50,479 bases of DNA. It comes from Pseudobacteriovorax antillogorgiicola (GTDB taxonomy: Bacteria > Bdellovibrionota_B > Oligoflexia > Oligoflexales > RGVZ01). The translations under genes and the position numbers were made by a program. Below, piece by piece: positions 1-8,938 of the stretch; position 1 is the first letter of the stretch, and each line of letters begins with the position of its first letter. Where the stretch lies: positions 1 through 50,479 of the forward strand of contig CAMDHM010000019.1 in assembly GCA_945898195.1 (NCBI GenBank). The letters are read 5' to 3'. The notes beneath the pieces are model-generated. The model was not told the DNA's origin. It worked only from the letters and a program-made list of their open reading frames with translations, and searched no databases.

Positions 1-326
1 ACCGAAGGCCCACCTGGGGAACATAGCTTCGTCACCATGGTTTGCTTCATCTCACTGGAATAATGAGGCATTACGGGATTTCTAACCCGCCCCCTGTTTT
101 CCGGAATATTCTGAATTTCTATGCGTCAACTTCCCTGACCGAGGGGGCCCTCGCCGATTAGACGAGGCACTGCAAAAAAAAGACCCTAAATAGAAGGCCG
201 TAAAGGGGCATGGGTCATCGACATTCATTAATGTATTCAATTATTGCGATTTGCAGCGGAGTCATCTAAAAAATAGAAATAGCCGGAATTTTTATTCGCA
301 ATACCCTTGGGGGATCGCTTTTTCTA
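1..326. other. left edge, no complete gene
   Basis: No complete gene is visible here. Frame 1 is open from the window edge to a TAA at 61-63, which could be the last 20 codons of a gene that starts outside the window; nothing in those residues identifies it. The remainder up to the UDP-sugar dehydrogenase start at 327 is AT-richer and presumably holds its promoter. A short inverted repeat (ACATT-n4-AATGT, about 220-234) is the only structure noticed. Confidence 0.3.
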
Positions 327-1619
327 ATGCCAAACCATTCACCAATCATCGCCGTCGTGGGCCTCGGGTACGTTGGCCTTCCCCTCGCCACTGAATTCGG
401 CAAGCACTCACCGGTGATCGGATTTGAAATTTCTGAGACAAGAATCAGAGAGTTATCCAAAGGCTTCGATATGACTCGCGAAGTCAGCCAGGAACAATTA
501 AGCGCGGCGAAGCATTTGCAGTTTACTGCGGACCCCGCACGACTTTCCGAAGCCAATGTGATCATCATTTGCGTTCCAACTCCAGTCGACTCCGCCAATA
601 GACCAGATTTCGGACCACTAATTCGTGCTTCTGAGACTGTCGGCAAGCACATGCGCTCAGGCACAATCGTGATTTATGAGTCGACGGTTTACCCTGGCGC
701 CACCGAAGAAATCAGCGTCCCCGCCTTGGAGAAGGCTTCGAATAAAAAATGGAAAAGGGATTTTTTCGTCGGCTATAGTCCCGAACGGATCAACCCGGGA
801 GACAAAGTCCATACCCTGACAAAAATCACGAAGGTTGTTTCAGGTGATACACCAGAAACTCTGGCCAAGGTCTCAAAATTGTATGGCGCAATTGTCGAAG
901 CAGGCATCCACGAGGCCGAGTCCATTAAAGTAGCCGAGGCCGCCAAGATCCTTGAGAACACTCAGCGAGACATCAATATCGCTATGATGAATGAGTGCGC
1001 AATGATCTTCAATCGCCTTGGGATAGATACGCTTTCCGTGCTTGAAGCTGCTGGCACCAAATGGAATTTTCTGCCCTTTCGCCCAGGGCTGGTTGGCGGA
1101 CACTGCATTGGGGTCGATCCGTACTACCTGACCCAAAAGGCGGAGATGGTCGGCCATCACCCAAGGATCATTTTGGCCGGGCGCAGTATCAATGACGGAA
1201 TGCCGAAGTATATTGCTGAACAGACCGTAAAGACGATGCTTAAAGCTGGACAGAACGTTAAAAATGCAAAAGTTTTAATTCTTGGGCTGACCTTCAAGGA
1301 AAATGTTTCCGACATCCGCAACACAAAAGTTGCGGACCTGGTGAACGAGCTCAAAGACTACGAGATGGATTGCATCATCCACGATCCGGTCGCCGAGGCA
1401 GAAGATGCCCAACACGAATACGGCATCACCCTGACACCGTGGGATCAGATTCCCTTGTGCGACGCCGCGATTTTGGCGGTGCCTCACTCCCAATTCAAAG
1501 ATCTCGGCATTATGCAGTTAGCCAGTAAAATCCGGAAAAACGGCTGTTTTATTGATGTGAAATCAGTTTTGTCACGAATGGAAATTACGGATCAAGGGCT
1601 ACATCATTGGCGTCTCTAA
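327..1619 (+). CDS. UDP-sugar 6-dehydrogenase (UDP-GlcNAc/GalNAc type)
   Basis: The 430-residue protein is a nucleotide-sugar dehydrogenase of the UDP-N-acetylhexosamine subgroup (TviB/WbpA-like), which oxidises C6 of a UDP-amino sugar to a uronic acid with two NAD+ for surface polysaccharide synthesis. The Rossmann motif GLGYVG is at residues 12-17, and the central and C-terminal UDP-binding domains are complete. The catalytic Cys is C260 in GGHCIGVDPYYL. The run ILENTQRDINIAMMNE is typical of this subgroup rather than of plain UDP-glucose dehydrogenase. A GGGGGA about 12 bases upstream can serve as ribosome-binding site. The gene converges on a glycosyltransferase and lies by a polysaccharide deacetylase, which fits a glycan locus. 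The exact substrate cannot be read from sequence. Confidence 0.9.
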   Translation: MPNHSPIIAVVGLGYVGLPLATEFGKHSPVIGFEISETRIRELSKGFDMTREVSQEQLSAAKHLQFTADPARLSEANVIIICVPTPVDSANRPDFGPLIRASETVGKHMRSGTIVIYESTVYPGATEEISVPALEKASNKKWKRDFFVGYSPERINPGDKVHTLTKITKVVSGDTPETLAKVSKLYGAIVEAGIHEAESIKVAEAAKILENTQRDINIAMMNECAMIFNRLGIDTLSVLEAAGTKWNFLPFRPGLVGGHCIGVDPYYLTQKAEMVGHHPRIILAGRSINDGMPKYIAEQTVKTMLKAGQNVKNAKVLILGLTFKENVSDIRNTKVADLVNELKDYEMDCIIHDPVAEAEDAQHEYGITLTPWDQIPLCDAAILAVPHSQFKDLGIMQLASKIRKNGCFIDVKSVLSRMEITDQGLHHWRL

Positions 1620-1632
1620 TGGTCGCTGACGT

Positions 1633-2730
1633 TCACTTTGAATAGACGTCAAAGTTTCCCTGAACCATCTCGTTAAGCGAAAAATTGGCGGCGACATGGC
1701 GCTGCCCCGCCTGGACCAGACGCTGCCTCAGGTCATGGTCCGTCGCAAGCCTTGAAATGGCGTCGGCTAGGGCTGTGGAATCCCGCGGCGGCACCAAAAG
1801 TCCCGTGGCATGGTCTTGAATAATTTCAGGAACACCGCCAACATTTGAGCCAATCAAGGCACAGCCGGCAAGAAGTCCCTCCAAAAGAATCGTGCCGAGA
1901 CCTTCCCAGCACGTCGGCAAGACCAAGATATCGCTGCCAGCCAAAATTCGGTGAACATCCGTCCGAAATCCTGTGAAAACGATGCTGTCACTCAGTCCAG
2001 CAACCTGCGACCGTTCTTTCAATGGCTCTAACAAGGCTCCATTCCCAACCATGAACAACTTGCCCTGAAAATTGCGGCACTGCAGATTCTGCCAAGCATC
2101 CATCAAGACGTCCGAGCCTTTTGCTGGCTCAATCGCCCCAACGTAACTGATCACAAACTGCTCTGCCTCGATCTGAAACTCTCGCCGAAAGCTCGCCCGG
2201 AGTTCGTCACGATTTGCATATGGCGACGGATCCACGGCGCTGTAAACGGTCCGCACGCGGGATTCAGGAATTCCGGATGCCTTCATTCCGGCAGCTATGA
2301 ATTTTGAAACACAGACGAATTGATCCACTTTTGAATTCAGGTATTTCCAGCGTTGAAGAATCGACGAATTTCCCCCGTGCTCCACACGGCGATGGACGAT
2401 CAGCCGAGGCTGAAAGTCTGAAATCCACTTCAAAAAGTTTTTAGCAATGAGTCCAACCGAATGGGCGCGGGCCGTGTGCGCATGGATGGCATCAAACTTG
2501 TGCTTTTTACAAATCATTGCGATCCGTCCGGCTGCGACAATGTCGATGTCATTTCGCATCCGAACTTCATGAATCTGCGCCCATGGTGCAAAGGCTTTAC
2601 CAAGATCTGAGCCAACTTGGACGATCACGTGGCTTTCAACCCCGAGGTTTTTTAGGCCACGCAGCAACAGAAAAAGCTGATTTTCACCGCCGCGCCATGA
2701 CTTGGCAGTTACGATGTGCAGGACCTTCAT
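1633..2730 (-). CDS. GT4-family glycosyltransferase
   Basis: The 365-residue protein is a GT-B fold, family 4 retaining glycosyltransferase. It opens with MKVLHIVTAKSWRGGENQ, the usual N-terminal strand and loop that bind the acceptor. The C-terminal donor-binding half carries VGNGALLEPLK, then LPTCWEGLGTILLEGLLAG, the E-x7-E-type motif region, and GGVPEII. The frame is open 31 codons further upstream, but that extension overlaps the deacetylase gene and has no protein-like N-terminus, so the ATG at 2730 was chosen; it lies 13 bases after the deacetylase stop. The two genes are probably one operon that builds or trims an extracellular polysaccharide together with the convergent UDP-sugar dehydrogenase. 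Confidence 0.85.
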   Translation of the reverse strand: MKVLHIVTAKSWRGGENQLFLLLRGLKNLGVESHVIVQVGSDLGKAFAPWAQIHEVRMRNDIDIVAAGRIAMICKKHKFDAIHAHTARAHSVGLIAKNFLKWISDFQPRLIVHRRVEHGGNSSILQRWKYLNSKVDQFVCVSKFIAAGMKASGIPESRVRTVYSAVDPSPYANRDELRASFRREFQIEAEQFVISYVGAIEPAKGSDVLMDAWQNLQCRNFQGKLFMVGNGALLEPLKERSQVAGLSDSIVFTGFRTDVHRILAGSDILVLPTCWEGLGTILLEGLLAGCALIGSNVGGVPEIIQDHATGLLVPPRDSTALADAISRLATDHDLRQRLVQAGQRHVAANFSLNEMVQGNFDVYSK

Positions 2731-2743
2731 ATGGACAACAACC

Positions 2744-3439
2744 TTACCCTTGCCATAACAAGCGCAGTGCCGAAAAAATGTGACGCACGGCGTAGCCTTT
2801 TGCCGGGTGACGAAAAAGCTCAAGAACCTGAGTATCAGAAGAATTCACGCCATCAGACTTTATCGTAACTGCGGCAACGCAACCAAGGTTAGTCAAAACT
2901 TCTAATGTTTTTTCGTTGTAAGACCCGTAGGGGTAAGCAAATGACGTGGGTTCACGATCAAGGTTTTCTTTGAGGGACGACCACGATCTTGCAATCAAAG
3001 TCCGCTGATCTTCCTCGGTCTTACGGGCCAGATGAACGTGATCTGCGGCATGACTGCCAACCTCCCAGCCCTCTGCTTGCAATCGCCGCAAATCATCCCA
3101 AGTCATTAAATTAGACGCGAGTCGATCACCCGACTCTGGCCACACGACATTCTTTTTTCCGACGTCATCCGACACGACATACACCGTCGCCGGAACTCCG
3201 GCGGCCTTTAAGACTGGAAGTCCAAGTTCAAGGTTGTCTAAATATCCGTCGTCAAATGTCAGGGCCACCAGATTTGGGCCACAACCGCGGCGGACCCCTT
3301 CGGTCAAGGTGACAAACTCACGCCCACGGGCCTTTAATAAGAAGACGTGCCAGGCAAGCAAGTTCGGGGTGACGTACATCCCCCGGTAACGAGCCTGCGG
3401 CGAAGGACGCCCAACGCGATGGTAATTGAGGATCAGCAC
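2744..3439 (-). CDS. polysaccharide deacetylase (NodB/CE4 family)
   Basis: The 231-residue protein is a single NodB-homology (CE4) domain that removes N- or O-acetyl groups from a glycan using a divalent metal. The catalytic-base motif TFDDGY is at 61-66 (D63, D64), the metal ligands are H130 and H134 in SHAADH, and FAYPYGSYN supplies the motif-3 groove. It begins LILNYHRVG, as in many polysaccharide-locus deacetylases. No signal peptide is visible, so it may act in the cytoplasm, be exported by another route, or have a start upstream of the one used here. It is the first gene of a two-gene unit with the glycosyltransferase, divergent from the exported protein at 3639 across an AT-rich spacer. 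Confidence 0.85.
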   Translation of the reverse strand: MLILNYHRVGRPSPQARYRGMYVTPNLLAWHVFLLKARGREFVTLTEGVRRGCGPNLVALTFDDGYLDNLELGLPVLKAAGVPATVYVVSDDVGKKNVVWPESGDRLASNLMTWDDLRRLQAEGWEVGSHAADHVHLARKTEEDQRTLIARSWSSLKENLDREPTSFAYPYGSYNEKTLEVLTNLGCVAAVTIKSDGVNSSDTQVLELFRHPAKGYAVRHIFSALRLLWQG

Positions 3440-3638
3440 GTTAATTCCACTCCTGGACCTAGAATTACGTAGGTTTTACCCGAAATTGGCCCAGCAAGGC
3501 GACCTTGCATCTAGAATCTATTAAAACTAATATGAATGTTATTATTTTAATGACAAATGATTGTTTTAATACTATTAATAAAAAAAATATGATTCATCGT
3601 TCTTTTTGGTCAGCAAGAGCTTGAGATAAGGAGCCTCC
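3440..3638. promoter_or_regulatory. AT-rich divergent promoter region
   Basis: This 199-base spacer separates the minus-strand deacetylase from the plus-strand gene at 3639. Its centre (about 3515-3600) is strongly AT-rich with several TAATA/ATTAAT runs, clearly different from the surrounding 50% GC DNA. It therefore probably holds promoters in both directions. No single -35/-10 pair stands out. AAGGAG at 3628-3633 is the Shine-Dalgarno site of the right-hand gene. Confidence 0.45.
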
Positions 3639-4313
3639 ATGACCCGGCCCATGACCCAGATTTTACACATCCTACTAATAATACTTAGCTTTTCGCAAAC
3701 CGCTAGGGCCCAAGGCAACCGCCAGCATTTTTTGATCCTCTACGGGTTCCAGGATGGCCTCAATACGCCGCACAATTCACATACCTTCATCACCCTTGCT
3801 GAGACGAGCGGATCCCCATTTACAAGAGATCTGACGGCGCTTGGGAGCCAAACGCTAAGTTGGCTTCCAGTGTCGGCCGACGTACGCCTGCTGCGCCTCA
3901 CACCGGAGGCCGGCAGAAATTACTCCCTACCTGAGACCCTTCGGTTAGCTGCCTCACGAAACTTAAACATCAAGCGTTGGGGGCCCATCGAAGTATCTGA
4001 ACAATTTTATTTTGCGGCAATGAACCGAATCGCTTTACTCCAGTCGGGAGCCATCGGATATGTTGCGGAGGACAGTGCTTACCGGAATTCGGTTTATCTT
4101 GGTCAAGGTGGCGGGGCAATTAATTGCATGCACGCCGTGAGTGATATTGGCGGCTTCCTCAGAACCAACATCATGCACGGATTTGCAGCGAGCCAGAAAA
4201 TTTTTGAGCACTTGAGCCAGTGGAGGCTACCATCCCCCGACAACAACGAATGGGTCGCCGCCGGACTTGGAATTCAATACATTGAACGCGCAGATGCCGG
4301 CCTACGGCCCTAA
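3639..4313 (+). CDS. exported protein of unknown function with Cys/His motif
   Basis: I do not recognise this 224-residue protein as a named family. Residues 1-24 form a signal peptide ending in ARA-Q. The mature part starts with a beta-rich segment carrying PHNSHTF (H45, H48) and later NCMHAV (C163, H165). A Cys and His spaced like this could be a thiol hydrolase pair, but this is inference only. AAGGAG five bases before the ATG fixes the start. The stop is two bases from the convergent cheR stop, so the two genes share their 3' border. It stands alone, divergent from the deacetylase unit. Confidence 0.6.
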   Translation: MTRPMTQILHILLIILSFSQTARAQGNRQHFLILYGFQDGLNTPHNSHTFITLAETSGSPFTRDLTALGSQTLSWLPVSADVRLLRLTPEAGRNYSLPETLRLAASRNLNIKRWGPIEVSEQFYFAAMNRIALLQSGAIGYVAEDSAYRNSVYLGQGGGAINCMHAVSDIGGFLRTNIMHGFAASQKIFEHLSQWRLPSPDNNEWVAAGLGIQYIERADAGLRP

Positions 4314-4315
4314 GC

Positions 4316-5152
4316 CTAAATCTTTGCGACTTTTTGGTAATAAACGGCACGACCAAGGCGCCTGATTTCGAAGTTTTCGGCGAGTCCAATTAGGGTTTCC
4401 GCTGCGCCGAGGACCAAATAACCACCCGGTTGAATTGAGTTGTAGAGACGGCTGATGACTTTTTTCTTATTCTCAACATTTTGATAGATAAGAACGTTTC
4501 GACAAAAAATGACGTGAAACGATCCAAGACCAGACCAATCCTCAAGCAGGTTCACTTGACGAAAATTCATTTGCCTTTTTAATTCCGGCCTAATCGTCCA
4601 GACCTTTGCATCACCGGGATCCTTTTCAAAACATTTTTTAAGCTGTTCATCAGTGAGACCGCGATGCACCTCAAGTTCTGAATACCTGCCGTCCCTCGCC
4701 TGTTTCAAAACCCGTTCGGAATAATCCGTGACCAAAATTTCATAATTCCTATTTGGTTTTTGCAATTGCCACTGGCGCAACAACATGGCCAAGCTATATG
4801 CCTCTTGGCCAGTGCTTCCGGCGGCACTCCAAACCCTGACGTAATCTTGCTTGTTCCCGAGAAAGTCGGGGTTACCGAGTAAATCACTGGCAAAAGCATC
4901 AAACATGCTAATGTCGCGAAAAAAAGACGTCTCGTTGTTGGTTGCGGCATCAAGCACGGCACTCAGGGCCTTTTGATCCCTGCCCTCCCTAAGTGAATGG
5001 AAAAGGGCCTCAGGATTTTGCATTCCAAGGGCAACGGAAACCTCGACGACCCGCTTTTCCAATTGATAATAGTTTTCTTCGGCATACTGAATACCCACCG
5101 ACTTTTCAATTAGTGCGGCAATGAAATTAAGCATTTCCTTTGGTAACGTCAC
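4316..5152 (-). CDS. cheR: chemoreceptor glutamate methyltransferase CheR
   Basis: CheR transfers methyl groups from S-adenosylmethionine to receptor glutamates, setting receptor adaptation. The 278-residue protein has the helical N-terminal domain (1-70), the family signature TNNETSFFRD at 71-80, the SAM-binding loop WSAAGSTGQEAYS at 108-120, and FCRNVLIYQN near the C-terminus. The start is GTG at 5152, preceded by GGGAG with a 7-base spacer. It is last in the cheW-mcp-cheB-cheR order, 33 bases after cheB. The receptor upstream does not end in the CheR-tethering pentapeptide (NWETF-like), so docking must be by another route. Confidence 0.95.
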   Translation of the reverse strand: MTLPKEMLNFIAALIEKSVGIQYAEENYYQLEKRVVEVSVALGMQNPEALFHSLREGRDQKALSAVLDAATNNETSFFRDISMFDAFASDLLGNPDFLGNKQDYVRVWSAAGSTGQEAYSLAMLLRQWQLQKPNRNYEILVTDYSERVLKQARDGRYSELEVHRGLTDEQLKKCFEKDPGDAKVWTIRPELKRQMNFRQVNLLEDWSGLGSFHVIFCRNVLIYQNVENKKKVISRLYNSIQPGGYLVLGAAETLIGLAENFEIRRLGRAVYYQKVAKI

Positions 5153-5185
5153 TGGCTATCTCCCATTTAACTAACCTTGCCTTCA

Positions 5186-6283
5186 CTAACCCCTGAGTGC
5201 CATCAATGCGAGAAGATCCGCGCAACGCTCAAGATCCCCCATCGAATCATAAATGCCCGCAGCATGAATCGAACCAGGCATCCCCCAAACCACGGATGAT
5301 TCCTTGTTCTGAATGATCACGGCACCACCGTTTTTCTTAATGCTCTGGGCACCGACCAGTCCATCCTCACCCATCCCAGTCAACACCATAGCAAGAGCGT
5401 TTTTCATATAGATCTGGGCTGCCGTCTCAAAAAGAACATCGACACAAGGACGGACTGAATTTCTTTTCGGACCATGGTCCAAATGAATTGCAACGTTTCC
5501 CTCATCCATCACAAGGCGCATATGATAATCACCCGGCGCGACGTAGACTCTTCCTGCCTTCAAAGTTTCGCCCGCCTTGGCCTCTGCCGTCTGCAGTCCG
5601 CTGATCAACTGGATTCGCGCTGCAAGAGACTCGGTGAATCCAGCCGGCATATGCTGAACCACCAAAATCGGAACGCGCGACTTACCCCTCATCCGACTAA
5701 ACACAACCTCCAACGCCGCCGGCCCTCCGGTGGATGCGCCAACGCAAATCACCCTTGGCTTAAAACTATCTAGTTCCACCCGAGCCACTACCGCTACATC
5801 AGGAACAACCAAATTTTTTTGCCCTGGTATGATTGCTTTCGAAACCTGATGGTGTGCCTGATCCGGGGATTTAAATTCTTGGATCTTCTCCAGAATCCCG
5901 GACACCTGGATCACAAACCGTTTGAAATCAGCATCCGACGCCTTTTCGGCAACCTTAGGAGATTCAATGAAGTGCAGTCGCCCATGTTTCAGGCGATCCT
6001 TCGCTGCCCTTGCCGTGATCATTGGGGCATCTGAGACCACAATGACATGGGCAGCATGTCCACGCGAATGAAGTTCATCGAAGAGCTCACCGTCTGTCAT
6101 GTCTGGCAAACTATCCTGCGTTATCACCAAATCAATGCTGCCATACTCCAGCATTTGCAATGCCAGGCGACCACTTGCTGCAATCTTTGACGTTTGCACG
6201 TGCCGGGTGGCCTCCAACGCCTCTTTCACCCGGCTACGTAGCTCCACCGAAGATGCCGCTATCAATGTGTTCAACTGCCGCAC
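5186..6283 (-). CDS. cheB: chemotaxis methylesterase CheB with degenerate receiver
   Basis: CheB removes methyl groups (and deamidates Gln) on chemoreceptors. The C-terminal esterase domain is intact: S184 in GASTGGP, H211 in VVQHMP and D307 in TGMGEDG. The N-terminal 130 residues have a receiver fold, but the acidic pair that binds Mg2+ is replaced (LIAASS at 7-12 where LIVDDS is usual), and the beta3 phosphorylation position aligns with Q56 in VITQDSLP, with D57 next to it. The later Ser84 and Lys110 positions are kept. Phosphorylation by CheA is therefore doubtful unless D57 substitutes. The 365-residue length is normal. The start is GTG at 6283, three bases after the mcp stop, with a weak AGG-containing site upstream. 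Confidence 0.93.
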   Translation of the reverse strand: MRQLNTLIAASSVELRSRVKEALEATRHVQTSKIAASGRLALQMLEYGSIDLVITQDSLPDMTDGELFDELHSRGHAAHVIVVSDAPMITARAAKDRLKHGRLHFIESPKVAEKASDADFKRFVIQVSGILEKIQEFKSPDQAHHQVSKAIIPGQKNLVVPDVAVVARVELDSFKPRVICVGASTGGPAALEVVFSRMRGKSRVPILVVQHMPAGFTESLAARIQLISGLQTAEAKAGETLKAGRVYVAPGDYHMRLVMDEGNVAIHLDHGPKRNSVRPCVDVLFETAAQIYMKNALAMVLTGMGEDGLVGAQSIKKNGGAVIIQNKESSVVWGMPGSIHAAGIYDSMGDLERCADLLALMALRG

Positions 6284-6286
6284 AAA

Positions 6287-8236
6287 TTATGCCTGTACCT
6301 TTTGGACAATCTCACGAAGGCTCTCAGCCAGCTGGGCCAATTGCTTTGCAGCCGTCAAACACTGCGAAGCACCGGAGCTTGTCTGACTCGACGCCTCTGA
6401 TACGGCCTTAATGTTACGAGAGATGCTGCTTACACCCTTGGCAGAATCCTGCACAACACGACTCATCTCGTTGGTCGTAGCCTGTTGTTCTTCGACCGAC
6501 GCTGCGATTGCACCAGCAATATTATTTAATTTCTCAATGCTCACGGCGATCTGACCAATGGCCTCCACCGCCACTGCCGTGTCGCGCTGAATCGCATTAA
6601 CTTTGCCGGTGATTTCCTCCGTGGCGCGAGCCGTTTGCTTCGCCAGTTCCTTAACTTCATTGGCAACGACGGCAAAACCGCGCCCCGCCTCTCCGGCACG
6701 GGCCGCCTCAATCGTGGCATTCAACGCCAGAAGGTTCGTCTGCTGCGCGATGGAACTAATTACTTTAATGACATTCCCAATCTCCTGGCTGCTCTGACCC
6801 AATTGCAAAATGGTGGTGTTGGTCATATGAGCATGCTTCAAAGTTGAATTAGACATGGCAGAAGCTTCGCTCGCATTGCGCGCAATCTCTTTGATTGCTG
6901 CATTCATTTCCTCACTGTTCGTTGCCACGGCATCGACGCCGCGAGAAATTTCTTCCGAAGCCCCGGCAGCCGAAACGGCTTCACGATTTGTTTCCTCAGC
7001 GCTTGTGGAAAGTTCGCTTGCCGTCGCATTAAGTTCCGCTGCAGCCGCCGCAAGTTGGGACGACGTTTCATTGAGATTGCTCACCAACGTCACGCGATCC
7101 GTTATCAAATCCCATGTCACCATGGGCCCAAGGTATTTCTTATCCTTGTCGAATACCGGACTGACGAGAAGATTCAGCGTCTCGCTGGCAAGTTTGATGT
7201 TCGCTCGATGCGGCAGATTCTTCGGATCCGCGACAATTTTGCGAATGCGCCCCGGATCTTTATGAAAGATATCAATTTTGTCGCCGACTAATTTATCAAC
7301 AGGGCGCGGCAGCAGATGCTCGATTTTGCGCAGCGTCCTTGCGCTGGCCTCATTCATGTAAACTAAATTAAAATCCACATCAGCCAGCAGCGTGTTAATT
7401 GGCGAAAGCTCGGTCATTGCCGCAAACTTGACCATCGAATGCTCTGTTTCAAGTTTCTTAGTTACAATGTCCCACGTAATCATGGTTCCCGTATGATTTC
7501 CGTTTCCGTCAACAATCGCAGCGGCCAGGAGATCTAGTTTTTCTGGTCCAACATTAATAATTGCTCGATGGGGAAGATTACGCCGATCAGCAAGCATCCT
7601 CGCCTGATGTTCCGGACTCTTGTGAAAAACATCAATTTTGGTACCGACCATCTTATCGATTGTGACGGGCAAGTATTTCTCAAGGCGCTTCAAGGTCTCG
7701 CGGCTGGCAGGATTCAAATAGGTAACCACGCGGTCCAGGTCACAGCCCATGATGTTCACCGGCGCATTTTCCAACATCGACAAGGTCTCAGCCAACCTTG
7801 CCTGCGTGCCGTCCGACTGGGTTGTCACATCCATCGTAATGACCGTGCTAACGTGTTTTCCCTCGGAATTGATGATCGGATTCGCATGAAAGAGAACCTT
7901 CTCCCCCTTAATGTCAAGGCGGGCACGGTAGGGCATCTGTTTCGCATTGGACAGCCCCTTTAAGTCAGCAGGCGTAAGGCTTTCAAAGCCATCCAGGCAT
8001 GTCCCAACTAAATCATCAGCCCTCACGCCGAACTGCTCTTCCATTTTACGAAAGGTGTTCATCGCATATGGATTTGCGTATGTGACCGTGAGATCGCGAT
8101 CACATAAAAGAAGATTCACCGGCGCATAATGGGCCAGCGGCATTTGCTCAGCGATTAAAGCCATACCCTGACTTGCACCTTCATCCGTGCCTTCGCCAAT
8201 CTGTGTCACCGGTTTAATTCTAACGTTGTCAGACAT
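6287..8236 (-). CDS. soluble methyl-accepting chemotaxis protein with three PAS domains
   Basis: This 649-residue receptor has no transmembrane segment, so it should sense in the cytoplasm. Three tandem PAS-like units occupy about 35-140, 150-265 and 275-390. Units two and three are close copies, each with a TLKRLE/TLRKIE helix, VG-KID-FHK and NLPHRA; unit one is more diverged. Residues about 395-649 are the coiled-coil signalling domain with the hairpin tip [19 protein letters not shown] that binds CheA and CheW. There is no HAMP domain and no C-terminal pentapeptide. The start was moved 14 codons in, to ATG 8236, because AAGGAG sits six bases before it. The ligand or cofactor of the PAS units cannot be told from sequence. 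Confidence 0.93.
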   Translation of the reverse strand: MSDNVRIKPVTQIGEGTDEGASQGMALIAEQMPLAHYAPVNLLLCDRDLTVTYANPYAMNTFRKMEEQFGVRADDLVGTCLDGFESLTPADLKGLSNAKQMPYRARLDIKGEKVLFHANPIINSEGKHVSTVITMDVTTQSDGTQARLAETLSMLENAPVNIMGCDLDRVVTYLNPASRETLKRLEKYLPVTIDKMVGTKIDVFHKSPEHQARMLADRRNLPHRAIINVGPEKLDLLAAAIVDGNGNHTGTMITWDIVTKKLETEHSMVKFAAMTELSPINTLLADVDFNLVYMNEASARTLRKIEHLLPRPVDKLVGDKIDIFHKDPGRIRKIVADPKNLPHRANIKLASETLNLLVSPVFDKDKKYLGPMVTWDLITDRVTLVSNLNETSSQLAAAAAELNATASELSTSAEETNREAVSAAGASEEISRGVDAVATNSEEMNAAIKEIARNASEASAMSNSTLKHAHMTNTTILQLGQSSQEIGNVIKVISSIAQQTNLLALNATIEAARAGEAGRGFAVVANEVKELAKQTARATEEITGKVNAIQRDTAVAVEAIGQIAVSIEKLNNIAGAIAASVEEQQATTNEMSRVVQDSAKGVSSISRNIKAVSEASSQTSSGASQCLTAAKQLAQLAESLREIVQKVQA

Positions 8237-8274
8237 CGATGACTCCTTGGTGCCCGTTAAAATACGTCTGCGAA

Positions 8275-8772
8275 TCACTTCGCATTATGTTCACTTAGTC
8301 TCGTGAATATGCTGTCGACATCAATGATGGAAAGGATTCTGCCTGGCATTCGATAGACTCCAGCCACAAGGTCTCTAACCTGATCCGCCGAGGTTGCTGG
8401 AACTGGCTCAAGCTGTTCAGAATCCAACTCAATGACATCTCCGATCTCATCCGCTTGCAGCGAAATTAAACTCATACCGCACTCACAGATCACATTCATC
8501 AGAACGCCACTTGGAGGCGACGTAATGCCGAAAAGCCGGTGAATCCCGATGGCCGTGACAACCTGACCCCTCAAATTGATTAGCCCGTGCACAAAGGGAC
8601 TTGCTAGGGGAATTTCGGTAATGGGCAGTGGCCTGACCACCTCCCTGACGCGCATGACGGGAACGCCATAGAGATGCCCAGCGACCACAAACGTAGAATA
8701 CTGTGTTCGCTTGGGAGTCGCCACATGGCGGATATTCGTCGGCGCATTTTTCGATGGTAATTCTGTGTTCAT
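8275..8772 (-). CDS. cheW: chemotaxis coupling protein CheW
   Basis: CheW links the receptor tip to the kinase CheA. The 165-residue protein is one CheW domain: [21 protein letters not shown], then [17 protein letters not shown], then a C-terminal strand pair ending near [12 protein letters not shown] 30-residue Asn/Thr/Lys-containing N-terminal tail precedes it. ATG 8772 was preferred over the GTG two codons upstream because GAGGG is correctly spaced for it. It is the first gene of the four-gene unit, separated from mcp by 38 bases and divergent from cheA. Confidence 0.93.
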   Translation of the reverse strand: MNTELPSKNAPTNIRHVATPKRTQYSTFVVAGHLYGVPVMRVREVVRPLPITEIPLASPFVHGLINLRGQVVTAIGIHRLFGITSPPSGVLMNVICECGMSLISLQADEIGDVIELDSEQLEPVPATSADQVRDLVAGVYRMPGRILSIIDVDSIFTRLSEHNAK

Positions 8773-8938
8773 GGACACCCTCTTCGGCTTGCCATTGGCA
8801 AAGCATGAATGGCTGCTTCGTTTTTCAAATTGTCCAAAAAGAATTTGGAAAATCTAAAAGTGTTGCTACGGCTCATCCTATTCAGCATTTCACCGACAGG
8901 TAGGGGTAGATCATAAAGCTGTGTTGAGGGGGTTGCCC
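8773..8938. promoter_or_regulatory. divergent cheW / cheA intergenic region
   Basis: This 166-base spacer lies between the starts of cheW (minus) and cheA (plus) and must contain the promoters of both transcription units. The cheA ribosome-binding site GAGGGGG is at 8926-8932, six bases before its ATG. No convincing sigma-70 hexamer pair or flagellar sigma-28-type site could be fixed by eye. Confidence 0.5.

Noticed and set aside
4171-4389. 72-codon minus-strand frame over the cheR/exported-protein junction
   Set aside because: Shadow of the two convergent genes without its own ribosome-binding site.
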